Shown in pieces: positions 1 through 5,769 of a DNA stretch of 6,905 nucleotides; position 1 is the first letter of the stretch; every line of letters begins with the position of its first letter. The position numbers and the translations under genes are program-made. The notes below the pieces were generated by a model that was given only the letters and a program-made list of their open reading frames with translations, was not told where the DNA came from and ran no database searches. This DNA is from Bacillota bacterium (GTDB lineage: Bacteria; Bacillota; Bacilli; Bacillales; Bacillaceae_J), in contig JAEWMK010000494.1 of assembly GCA_023457235.1 (NCBI GenBank), positions 1-6,905 on the forward strand. The letters are read 5' to 3'.

Positions 1-980
1 CTATACAGTGCTTGATCAGCACGCTTTATTAAGGTCTTAGGTACATCGTTTGGCTGAAAGCACGCAATTCCAAAACTGGCAGTTACATGGTCAACATAAC
101 GAAAAGAATGATTTTCGACAATTTCCCGAAGTCTTTCCGCAAACTGTGTTGCCTCAGTTAAGGACTGGTTTATTGAGATGATTATAAACTCCTCCCCTCC
201 CCAACGTCCAAAGAAGTCGCTAGACCGAATATAACTTTTCACTAAGGAGGAAAATTCCTTAAGTACGTGGTCCCCAATATCGTGACCATATTCATCGTTA
301 ATTTTCTTAAAATGATCAATATCAAAGTAAATAATAGAAAAAACATTATTACACTCATGACAGCGATTAATCTCATTTTCTAACCATGTATCCACCGACC
401 TACGATTTCCAATATCGGTTAAAGAGTCATAATAAGCATTTTTTCTAAGTATATCTGACTCTATATAAGCGGAAACAATTCTTTGAAAATAAAATAGGAT
501 TAAGGTATATAAAATGGTGCTGATATAAAATTGAATAAGAGTGTCGTTGACTCTCGGATTATCAAAATGAGAGATTCCCATTACTACAGTGATTAAGAAA
601 ATGAAGAGTGAATATCCAAGTGCCTTTTTCCTCTCAAGAACCATAAAGATATAAACAAAGTAAATAGGAGACCATAACACATAGACATTTATAATCCCTT
701 CTTCAAGTTGAACAGTCAAAGAATGAACTCTAAACAGATGATAAAGTCCAAATACACCTAAGCTTATAATCTCACAGGTACGCATCAAACGATTATAATA
801 GATGAGTAGCCATACTATCGCAAAAAATAAGCATAAAAAAGGAAGAACTAATCCCATAAAACGATCAACATAGGGTGAAAATAACCAATATGTCAAATTT
901 GTAATAAAAAGAAATGGGAATATAACAAGATATATTCTCCGTTTGAGTCTTACATATTTATTGTTACCTGTATTATCCAT
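1..980 (-). CDS. Membrane-anchored diguanylate cyclase (GGDEF domain), 3' end cut off by window edge
   Basis: Predicted to make cyclic di-GMP from two GTP at the inner face of the membrane. I translated 326 open codons. The first ~165 residues are hydrophobic, with about six membrane segments (roughly 15-35, 38-58, 64-80, 88-108, 113-130, 145-165). A GGDEF domain follows: the DIDHFKKIND segment at 220-229 (D220 metal-binding type), the I-site RSSD at 252-255, then five residues, then the active-site GGEEF at 261-265. This is the spacing of a catalytically competent, product-inhibited cyclase. The end of the domain (about 20-35 residues) and the stop lie left of base 1. The ATG at 980 is supported by AAGGAGG at 990-996, nine bases upstream. 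A sigma-A-like promoter lies at 1037-1065. Six membrane helices plus GGDEF resembles B. subtilis DgcK (YhcK), but orthology is not established. The sensory input is unknown. Confidence 0.93.
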   Translation of the reverse strand, partial: MDNTGNNKYVRLKRRIYLVIFPFLFITNLTYWLFSPYVDRFMGLVLPFLCLFFAIVWLLIYYNRLMRTCEIISLGVFGLYHLFRVHSLTVQLEEGIINVYVLWSPIYFVYIFMVLERKKALGYSLFIFLITVVMGISHFDNPRVNDTLIQFYISTILYTLILFYFQRIVSAYIESDILRKNAYYDSLTDIGNRRSVDTWLENEINRCHECNNVFSIIYFDIDHFKKINDEYGHDIGDHVLKEFSSLVKSYIRSSDFFGRWGGEEFIIISINQSLTEATQFAERLREIVENHSFRYVDHVTASFGIACFQPNDVPKTLIKRADQALY

Positions 981-1445
981 ACCATTCCCCCTCCTTATTA
1001 CACCCCGCCAATTCCACCTACACTCGAGTATGTTCAATAATACAGACCCGAAATTGACAGGTAAAAGCCCTTATGCTGAAAGATCCCAATTTCAATTTGG
1101 GAGTATAGGCATATTATACTATACATTTCTCAAGTAATTGGATATTTTAAGGGCTAACGTATTCAAATTTCTTTCCCAAGACAAAAGTTACGAAAAAGCA
1201 ATGAAAAAGAAAATCGTGCACTGCAAGGAGCAGAGATTAGTATTTTTATAATAAAAATTCCTTTAAGAAGGCCGCCTTATACTTTCATCAAGTTTTACGC
1301 ATCTAACCAATGTTTCATATCAAATTTTATTTTTTCCTATATGGTCTAAACAGAAAAAAGCTTCAATATATTGTTTTGTGGCACCAAGGTAATACAACTT
1401 ATAGACTATATACTAACTATATTATTTGAAAAGGAGCTGAATTGA
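981..1445. other. Non-coding divergent intergenic region
   Basis: AT-rich region between the two divergent genes; no convincing gene. It holds the cyclase promoter (1037-1065), a short CCCAA/TTGGG inverted repeat (1086-1102), an AT-only palindrome with 8-base arms (1242-1258), and an 11-bp palindromic AAGGC-C-GCCTT (1268-1278). Near the right gene there are TATACT (1409-1414) and TATATT (1418-1423), which could be -10 boxes, but no good -35 accompanies them. The roughly 300-base stretch 1140-1400 contains nothing I can name; a small RNA or a decayed gene cannot be excluded. Confidence 0.6.
1037..1065 (-). promoter_or_regulatory. Candidate sigma-A promoter for the diguanylate cyclase
   Basis: Read on the minus strand, TTTACC (1065-1060, 4/6 to TTGACA) and TATTAT (1042-1037, 5/6 to TATAAT) are separated by exactly 17 bases. 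Transcription would start near 1030 and leave a leader of about 50 bases before the ATG at 980. Seen by eye only; no expression evidence. Confidence 0.5.
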
Positions 1446-2216
1446 ATGAAAATGAAGAGATGGATTCGAGGATTTTGTTCTACAGTATTATTGTCTACAG
1501 CATTCATTAGTTTTACGGGAGCAGCATCAGCAGAGCAAATGATTAACTGGTCTAGCGAGGTCAAAACTGGAGTCTATGATCTCAATTTCCCGATTGTTAA
1601 TGAAAACCTAGGAACTACAGGTTTTGATTTCCAAGCAGGTAAGATGACAAAAGATGATAAAGCAGATGATTTTCATATCTATGCCATGGCCAGCACATAC
1701 AATCTGTGGGCAGGAGAAGAGGGATACGGGGGTGTTGGGGTTTATGAGCAGGAACTTACGGATCCAAGCCCATTTGTATCTTCAGCTCAAATTAGATATC
1801 GTCTTACAGATAACCTCAAGGTAGGAGATATGTTTCTGGTTATTACTTCGGACGACACGTTTGCCAAAATGCAAATTGATAAGATCGCTCCATTTAAAAT
1901 TCATTTCTCTTATGTACTAGAAGCACCCGAAGAACAAGAGCAACCTACCCAGCAGCAAACTCAACCTACGCAACAGCCGGTACCTCAACCAATACAGCAA
2001 TCAACACAGCCATACGATTTACCCACAGCGTCATCTGGGATTATGCTACGCCTAAATGATAAAAATGCAATTGTAAATGGGAATCCAACAACTTTAAATG
2101 TAGCACCTACTGTTATCAATGGAAGTACACTTATTCCACTTCGTTTTATTTCGGAAGCATTGGGAATGGATGTCAACTTTGATCCATATACGAATACTAT
2201 AACGATCAGTCAGTAA
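1446..2216 (+). CDS. Secreted protein with C-terminal copper-amine-oxidase N-terminal-type domain
   Basis: Predicted extracellular protein of 256 residues. Residues 1-29 form a Sec signal peptide: MKMKRW positive start, hydrophobic core 13-24, and ASA before E30 as the type I signal peptidase site. Residues 30-158 form a Trp/Gly/Asp-rich, probably beta-sandwich domain ending in VGDMFLVITSDDTFAKMQI (126-144); similar GD-V-T-D-AK motifs close domains in other Bacillales surface proteins. Residues 159-197 are a low-complexity Gln/Pro/Thr linker. Residues 198-256 match one Cu_amine_oxidN1 module (PF07833): the LRLND start, V-NG, APTVINGSTLIPLRFISEALG, and VNFDPYTNTITI. Despite its name this module is not catalytic and usually acts as a surface or binding domain. 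Start ATG 1446 follows AAGGAG (1431-1436) by nine bases. No LPXTG or membrane anchor, so it is released or held non-covalently. Ligand unknown. Confidence 0.88.
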   Translation: MKMKRWIRGFCSTVLLSTAFISFTGAASAEQMINWSSEVKTGVYDLNFPIVNENLGTTGFDFQAGKMTKDDKADDFHIYAMASTYNLWAGEEGYGGVGVYEQELTDPSPFVSSAQIRYRLTDNLKVGDMFLVITSDDTFAKMQIDKIAPFKIHFSYVLEAPEEQEQPTQQQTQPTQQPVPQPIQQSTQPYDLPTASSGIMLRLNDKNAIVNGNPTTLNVAPTVINGSTLIPLRFISEALGMDVNFDPYTNTITISQ

Positions 2217-2224
2217 TATACTTT

Positions 2225-2253
2225 ACAAAGACTCCATTCCTTGAAGTCTTTGT
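2225..2253. terminator. Shared hairpin between convergent genes
   Basis: A perfect 9-bp inverted repeat, ACAAAGACT (2225-2233) and AGTCTTTGT (2245-2253), encloses an 11-base loop. It starts 9 bases after the stop of the secreted-protein gene and ends 2 bases before the hemerythrin stop on the other strand. Position suggests a bidirectional terminator. The T-tract is poor on both sides, so efficiency is uncertain. Confidence 0.5.
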
Positions 2254-2255
2254 TG

Positions 2256-2762
2256 CTAACCCCTAAACAATCGTTCAAGCTCCACCTTCTCGTCAACCGA
2301 CAGAATGTCCTCCGCCAGCGGAAATAGCACTTTTTCTTCTTTGGCGAAGTGTTGTGTTAAGGTGGCATGAGCTTGAACGGCGATTACGGTTATCCATTGT
2401 ACAGCGGTTTCGTCGATACTAGGTCCGGCCTTTTCAGCTTCGGTTAGAAATTCATGTAGATGCTGCTCAGCCTTCTCATGTTCATATTCCATCACTTCGA
2501 TGATTCCATAATCCTCCGTAAGGTGCCGGTTCATCATCGGGAACAATCCTTCTTCCTCTCGTCTCGAATGGGCCTTCAGCTTGATCTCGAAAGCTGACAC
2601 CTGCTCGTACAATTTGGCAAAAAGTTGAACCACATCAGAGCCCGAATCGAACGCAATTTCTTCAGTAATATCATAAAAAAGGTCCATATCTGCCCGGAGC
2701 GAACCATGCTCATCCATTAGTTGTTGCAGTGGGGCACTAAATACAACCTTAGAAGTCTCCAT
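2256..2762 (-). CDS. Hemerythrin HHE cation-binding domain protein
   Basis: 168-residue cytoplasmic four-helix protein of the hemerythrin/HHE family, expected to bind a di-iron centre and to bind or sense oxygen, nitric oxide or peroxide. Visible ligand pattern: H19 (MDEHGSLR), H65 and E69 (KAHSRREEEGLFP), H95 (YEHEKAEQH), H138 and E142 (QHFAKEEKVLFP). The paired HxxxE with GLFP/VLFP ends is diagnostic. It is a single-domain protein, without the N-terminal ScdA domain of RIC/YtfE repair proteins. An in-frame ATG at 2780 exists but lacks a ribosome binding site. The ATG at 2762 follows AAGGGGG (2771-2777) by eight bases and is preferred. The gene appears monocistronic, convergent with the secreted-protein gene and divergent from the HD-GYP gene. 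A CRP/FNR-type site upstream (2875-2890) suggests low-oxygen or NO-related control. Its base composition looks more GC-rich than the flanking HD-GYP gene. Confidence 0.9.
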   Translation of the reverse strand: METSKVVFSAPLQQLMDEHGSLRADMDLFYDITEEIAFDSGSDVVQLFAKLYEQVSAFEIKLKAHSRREEEGLFPMMNRHLTEDYGIIEVMEYEHEKAEQHLHEFLTEAEKAGPSIDETAVQWITVIAVQAHATLTQHFAKEEKVLFPLAEDILSVDEKVELERLFRG

Positions 2763-2800
2763 CGTGAAATCCCCCTTCATTCCTCGCTATTCATCCGATA

Positions 2801-2830
2801 TTCTCCAAAATCCATGATGGCTTCGGAGAA
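2801..2830 (-). promoter_or_regulatory. Hairpin in the hemerythrin mRNA leader
   Basis: On the minus-strand RNA, TTCTCCGAAGCCA (2830-2818) pairs with TGGATTTTGGAGAA (2814-2801) around a TCA loop. This gives about 13 pairs, including two G-U, with one bulged A. It lies 38 bases upstream of the ATG and is not followed by a T run, so it is not a terminator. The right arm contains GGAG (2806-2803), which could serve a five-codon leader ORF (2794-2777) whose stop touches the hemerythrin ribosome binding site. Function is speculative. Confidence 0.35.
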
Positions 2831-2847
2831 ATCTGTTAACTTTCCTA

Positions 2848-2890
2848 AGCATACCTCAAAAATATCGATTATTTTGTGATATTAATCACG
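2848..2890 (-). promoter_or_regulatory. CRP/FNR-type palindrome and -10 box upstream of hemerythrin gene
   Basis: TGTGA-N6-TCACG at 2875-2890 matches the TGTGA-N6-TCACA consensus of the CRP/FNR family in nine of ten defined bases; symmetry extends outward (TT--GTGAT-ATTA-ATCAC--AA). On the minus strand a TATGCT (2853-2848, 4/6 to TATAAT) predicts a start at 2841. The palindrome centre is then at -41.5, the standard position for activation by FNR-type regulators. The predicted leader is about 79 bases. The geometry is read directly; the regulator identity is inferred. Confidence 0.5.
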
Positions 2891-2908
2891 CAAGAATAAG
2901 CAAAGGCT

Positions 2909-2976
2909 CAGCCGGAGTTCCCGACCTGTGTCCCAAATGAGCCGAATCGAGCCGGAGAACCCGACCCTATGTCCCA
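2909..2976 (+). repeat. Dispersed 28-bp repeat, cluster 1 (two copies)
   Basis: Copies at 2909-2935 (27 bp, one C lost in the GACCC stretch) and 2949-2976, with a truncated head (GAGCCGAA, from 2939) between them. Core GCCGGAGTTCCCGACC in the first copy and GCCGGAGAACCCGACC in the second. The cluster lies in the divergent region between the hemerythrin promoter and the HD-GYP gene. Same family and same orientation as 4309-4446 and 5770-5914. Confidence 0.9.
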
Positions 2977-3091
2977 CTTAAGCAAAAGATTTCCAACTAA
3001 AAAACTCAGTTTTCTGAACACAGGCCTTTGTGCCTATTTTTGTGATAAGATTAAAACTATATTAAAATAACATATCCGAATGGGAGGGCTT

Positions 3092-3400
3092 ATGAACCAC
3101 CCCTTGCTAAATCGATTATTGAATAATCCTATTTACTCTCGTTTTGGATTTTTTGGTGTTTTGATTTTCAGTGTTATTTTGAATAGCTTTTTACTACAGA
3201 GTAATAATCCATTGTATATACTCTATATCTTCTCTGTTATTTTCCTAGGTATAGGTTTTTACAACAAGCCTCTATCGTTTTTAGCCTTATTAACTTTAAT
3301 TGTTGTTGTTTGTAGGTACTATTTTATACCCGAACCACATTTAGGCGTTTTTTTTAATTCATTTGCTAACCTACCTTTTAATTACACTTCTTTCGGCTAG
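3092..3400 (+). pseudogene. Membrane N-terminal part of a frameshifted HD-GYP protein
   Basis: This frame encodes a hydrophobic 102-residue stretch with about three membrane segments (FGFFGVLIFSVILNSFLL; YILYIFSVIFLGIGF; SFLALLTLIVVVC) and stops at TAG 3398-3400. The next frame is open from 3345 to 4019 and carries the HD-GYP domain. Removing one T from the T8 run at 3348-3355 would join them into a protein of about 308 residues with a further membrane helix (VFLIHLLTYLLITLLSASL), then the catalytic domain. So this is best read as the 5' half of one broken gene. Start: ATG 3092 has GGAGG at 3083-3087, only four bases upstream. The in-frame ATG at 3080 precedes that site and has none of its own. 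A TATATT (3058-3063) could be the -10, with no clear -35. Alternatives are a sequencing error or phase variation. Confidence 0.7.
3348..3355 (+). other. T8 homopolymer at the frameshift point
   Basis: Eight consecutive T residues follow GGCG and precede AATTC. The upstream reading frame passes through this run and ends at 3400; the downstream frame is open only from 3345, because a TAG lies at 3342-3344. The overlap of the two frames is therefore 3345-3397, and the run is the only long homopolymer in it. One extra T explains the break. Confidence 0.75.
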
Positions 3401-4019
3401 TTTGATGAGGTATGTACAAAAAGTCAAAAGAGATAATTTGGAACTGATAACGGCACTTGCCAATGCTTTGGATTCGAGAGACCCTCATACGATGTGCCAT
3501 TCCGAGAACGTAGCAAAATATTCGCTTCAAATCGCGGAAAAAATGAGGCTCTCCAAAGAGACTTGTGACATTATTCGAAAAGGAGCATTGTTGCATGATA
3601 TCGGGAAAATCGGAATCCCGGAACATATTTTACAAAAACACGGAAGATTAACCAATGAAGAATATAAAATCATTCAATCCCATCCGAAGATTGGATACGA
3701 AATGATTAAACATGTTGGCAATTTCCACGATAACGGAATTTTAGATATTGTTTTGTATCATCATGAAAGATTTGATGGAAAAGGTTACCCAGCTGGGTTA
3801 AAAGGAAATCAAATTCCTCTGTACGCTCGAATAGTAGCCGTTGCTGATACATTTGATGCCATGACAACGAAACGGGTATACAGGGATGAACTCAGTTTAG
3901 ATTACACCTTAAATGAAATTTGGAAAAATAAAGGGACCCAGTTCGACCCTGAGGTTGTAGATGCATTTCTTAGTTTATTTGACCAACAGGATTTGGAAAT
4001 GTGTTTAAAGTCATCTTAA
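3363..4019 (+). CDS. HD-GYP cyclic di-GMP phosphodiesterase domain (3' half of frameshifted gene)
   Basis: Predicted to hydrolyse cyclic di-GMP. Counting from the TTG at 3363, residues 1-18 complete a membrane helix and residues 19-40 form a linker helix (LITALANALDSRDPHT). The HD domain follows: H46, then LLHDIGKIGIP at 76-86 with the metal-binding H78-D79, H107, and the signature HHERFDGKGYP at 133-143 (HHExxDGxGYP). VADTFDAMTTKRVYR starts at 160. The catalytic domain looks complete. No ribosome binding site serves TTG 3363 or ATG 3405, and residues 1-18 make sense only as the last helix of a longer membrane protein. This supports a joined gene starting at 3092. If truly split, the domain may be made poorly or only by frameshifting. 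A strong terminator follows. With the GGDEF protein at 1-980 it forms a make-and-break pair, though not an operon. Confidence 0.88.
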   Translation: MLTYLLITLLSASLMRYVQKVKRDNLELITALANALDSRDPHTMCHSENVAKYSLQIAEKMRLSKETCDIIRKGALLHDIGKIGIPEHILQKHGRLTNEEYKIIQSHPKIGYEMIKHVGNFHDNGILDIVLYHHERFDGKGYPAGLKGNQIPLYARIVAVADTFDAMTTKRVYRDELSLDYTLNEIWKNKGTQFDPEVVDAFLSLFDQQDLEMCLKSS

Positions 4020-4044
4020 AAAAATAATTTCGGTCGTACCTATT

Positions 4045-4080
4045 AACAGCACTTGGGGATCCAAGTGTTGTTTTTGTTTT
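4045..4080 (+). terminator. Rho-independent terminator of the HD-GYP gene
   Basis: AACAGCACTTGG (4045-4056) pairs with CCAAGTGTTGTT (4061-4072), with one G-U pair, around the loop GGAT. The stem runs into TTTTTGTTTT (4071-4080). It begins 26 bases after the stop codon. This is a textbook structure for the plus strand and separates the HD-GYP gene from the small gene at 4154. Confidence 0.9.
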
Positions 4081-4090
4081 AGAAGCCGCT

Positions 4091-4110
4091 TGACCCCCAT
4101 TTAAGGGTCA
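4091..4110 (+). promoter_or_regulatory. Inverted repeat upstream of the 45-residue gene
   Basis: TGACCC (4091-4096) and GGGTCA (4105-4110) are perfect 6-bp arms around an 8-base spacer, flanked by GC on both sides. It lies 44 bases before ATG 4154 and shortly after the terminator. It has no T run, so an operator or a leader hairpin is more likely than a terminator. TTGACC at 4090-4095 resembles a -35, but no -10 stands at the right distance. Confidence 0.3.
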
Positions 4111-4153
4111 GCATCCCCGAATAATTTTAGTAAAAAGATGAGGTGAATTTTTC

Positions 4154-4291
4154 ATGACTAAACAAACGTTAAAGCTGACATATGACGAAATTGATAAGCT
4201 TCTTGAAGTATTTGATGAAGATTGGTCTAAAGATATTAAATTGAAAATCGTAACCGAGGAAGAATTGGACACATTATTGAAAGTTCACTAA
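4154..4291 (+). CDS. Small acidic protein, 45 residues, function unknown
   Basis: The ORF begins MTKQTLKLTYDEIDKLLEV and ends ELDTLLKVH, with a single TAA at 4289-4291. Support for translation is good: GAGGTGA (4140-4146) lies seven bases before the ATG, the best-placed ribosome binding site in this part of the window, and codon use looks normal for the region. The protein is highly charged and helix-prone, with amphipathic Leu/Ile spacing, many Asp/Glu and one Trp. It has no signal peptide, membrane helix or cysteine. I do not recognise the family. It is transcriptionally separated from the HD-GYP gene by the terminator at 4045-4080, and a repeat cluster starts just after its stop. It could be a small regulatory or partner-binding protein; this is inference from size and charge only. 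Confidence 0.65.
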   Translation: MTKQTLKLTYDEIDKLLEVFDEDWSKDIKLKIVTEEELDTLLKVH

Positions 4292-4308
4292 GGCCAAGGA
4301 CCCGGAGT

Positions 4309-4446
4309 GGACCAGAGTTTCCGATCCTGCGTCCCGCATTCCGAACGAGCCAAAGTTCCCGACCCTCTGTCCCAAAAATGAGCCGGAGATCCCGACCCTG
4401 CGTCCCGCTTTTTTCAACGGACCGAGGAACCCGACTCTGTGTACCG
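4309..4446 (+). repeat. Dispersed 28-bp repeat, cluster 2 (four copies)
   Basis: Copies at 4309-4336, 4347-4374, 4380-4407 and 4419-4446, start-to-start spacing 38, 33 and 39 bases. The central dinucleotide is TT, TT, AT and AA in that order. Tails read CTGCGTCCCG, CTCTGTCCCA, CTGCGTCCCG and CTGTGTACCG. A more degenerate piece (GGCCAAGGACCCGGA, from 4292) may be a fifth, decayed copy. The cluster fills the gap between the 45-residue gene and the MFS gene. The last copy lies inside the MFS reading frame and encodes its final residues. Confidence 0.88.
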
Positions 4447-5691
4447 TACCGCACCTTTATCCTTTATAGAACTCACGCCGATCAAGCCAATCAAAGAAAA
4501 AACTACTGGAATAAAGAAACCGCAGTAATAGCCATCACCCAAACTACCTGAAGTAGCCTGAAAGTAATCCAAAACATTTCCAAAAATACTCGGGAGCAAG
4601 ACGGCGCTAAGAAATCCACCAGTGTTCGCAAACCCAGAGACGAGACCAGATTCCATGATAGGAAAAGATTGACGAACAACCGCAAAAGTTAAAGTACTTG
4701 CTCCGTAACAAAGGCCAATGATAAAGAAAAGCACGACTAACAAGGACAGAGGCGGATTCCCCTTAAATAAAAGAAAAGTTGACCAGCCCACAAACAACGT
4801 ACTATGAACAACAATATAAGGCTGTTTAATCGTTTCCAACCGTGCTGAAATCCAACTCGAAAGAGGCGCACCGATAAGTGCTCCGATTAGACCAATCATA
4901 ATAAGCTGGCTCGCATCTGACCGCGTCATACCATACATATTCATCCCGTAAGGCACTGCCCACGAACTGATAAAACCCACATAGGCACCAACAATCCCAA
5001 AATGACAAAAAAATAAAGCCCATGCTTGCCGATTTGAAAATATCCTTCGTAGCACTACCACTGTTTTTTCCCGTTCGATTTCATTTTTGACAACGACCGA
5101 TTCACTTGGAAACAGCTGTTTCGGCTTTTTTTGCAGAATATAATAAAGAAGAATTCCACAAAACAATAGTAGTAATCCTGCTGAAAAAAATGCAGCTCTC
5201 CACCCTAGCAAGTCGATCCACGCGGAAAAAGGAACTGTCGCCAATACGAAACCAAGGCTGCCGGTCATTCCCGCGAGTCCAATTAATCGAACAAATTCCT
5301 TTGCATTAAACCATTGACTTAAAATCAGCACCATATTGACCCAGATGGTCGCATCCCCCATGCCCGTCAGAATTCGGGCAAAAAACAGGACTAATTCATG
5401 AGTCCCAAGACTATAAATAATTGTACCCAAACCTGTAAGGACTGCCCCTATGATTAGAAAAAAATTAGGCCCAAAACGGTCCGCTAAAATTCCCATCGGA
5501 ATTTGCAAACCAGTATATACAAAAAACTGTATGCTTGCCAACAGCCCAATCGTAGATGCCGTTACCGAAAAATCCCGCATCAATTGATCTGTAATCAACC
5601 CTGGAGCGGTCCGTTGGCTTGACATTAATAAATAGGTCAACATGACAGAAGCAAATACAACCCACCTAAATTTGCTATTTTGTTTGTCCAA
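4414..5691 (-). CDS. Major facilitator superfamily (MFS) transporter
   Basis: 425-residue inner-membrane carrier, predicted 12 helices in two six-helix halves joined by a charged cytoplasmic loop at about 187-221. Motif A of the superfamily is visible after helix 2 as GILADRFG (67-74, with D71 and R72). TGMGDATIWVNM (109-120) and GFANTGGF in the second half are typical for MFS proteins moving small organic anions, but the substrate cannot be read from sequence. The start is TTG at 5691, with AGGAG (5705-5701) nine bases upstream; the next Met (M17) lies inside helix 1 with no ribosome binding site. Residues 416-424 (RYTESGSSV) are encoded by a repeat copy (4419-4446) and the TGA stop is at 4416-4414, so the natural tail was probably altered. 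The gene is flanked by repeat clusters on both sides and appears to stand alone. TATATT near 5727-5722 is a weak -10 candidate. Confidence 0.92.
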   Translation of the reverse strand: MDKQNSKFRWVVFASVMLTYLLMSSQRTAPGLITDQLMRDFSVTASTIGLLASIQFFVYTGLQIPMGILADRFGPNFFLIIGAVLTGLGTIIYSLGTHELVLFFARILTGMGDATIWVNMVLILSQWFNAKEFVRLIGLAGMTGSLGFVLATVPFSAWIDLLGWRAAFFSAGLLLLFCGILLYYILQKKPKQLFPSESVVVKNEIEREKTVVVLRRIFSNRQAWALFFCHFGIVGAYVGFISSWAVPYGMNMYGMTRSDASQLIMIGLIGALIGAPLSSWISARLETIKQPYIVVHSTLFVGWSTFLLFKGNPPLSLLVVLFFIIGLCYGASTLTFAVVRQSFPIMESGLVSGFANTGGFLSAVLLPSIFGNVLDYFQATSGSLGDGYYCGFFIPVVFSLIGLIGVSSIKDKGAVRYTESGSSVR

Positions 5692-5769
5692 AGGGATCTA
5701 CTCCTGTTAGCTTTTACATTAAATATATGAGTTCCCCAAAGCAGATAGAAACCTGTCCTGCAAACAAAT

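Noticed and set aside
1054..1082. Perfect TTGACA on the plus strand as a promoter
   Set aside because: The only TATGCT nearby is 12 bases away instead of about 17, and the next plus-strand gene is almost 400 bases downstream.
943..1137. Plus-strand 64-codon frame starting antisense to the cyclase gene
   Set aside because: It overlaps the cyclase start and its promoter on the other strand, has no ribosome binding site, and shows no recognisable product.
1446..2216. Copper amine oxidase enzyme
   Set aside because: Only the small N-terminal-type module is present. No catalytic domain or copper-ligand set of the enzyme exists in this 256-residue protein.
2763..2780. ATG at 2780 as the hemerythrin start
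   Set aside because: It has only an abutting GAGGA with no spacing. Its first codons are the AAGGGGG ribosome binding site of the ATG at 2762.
3080..3091. ATG at 3080 as the start of the HD-GYP membrane part
   Set aside because: There is no ribosome binding site before it, and the GGGAGGG it would encode fits as the binding site of the ATG at 3092, although the spacing there is short.
4236..4454. Minus-strand open frame across repeat cluster 2 and the end of the 45-residue gene
   Set aside because: It is antisense to a better-supported small gene and consists mostly of translated repeat copies.
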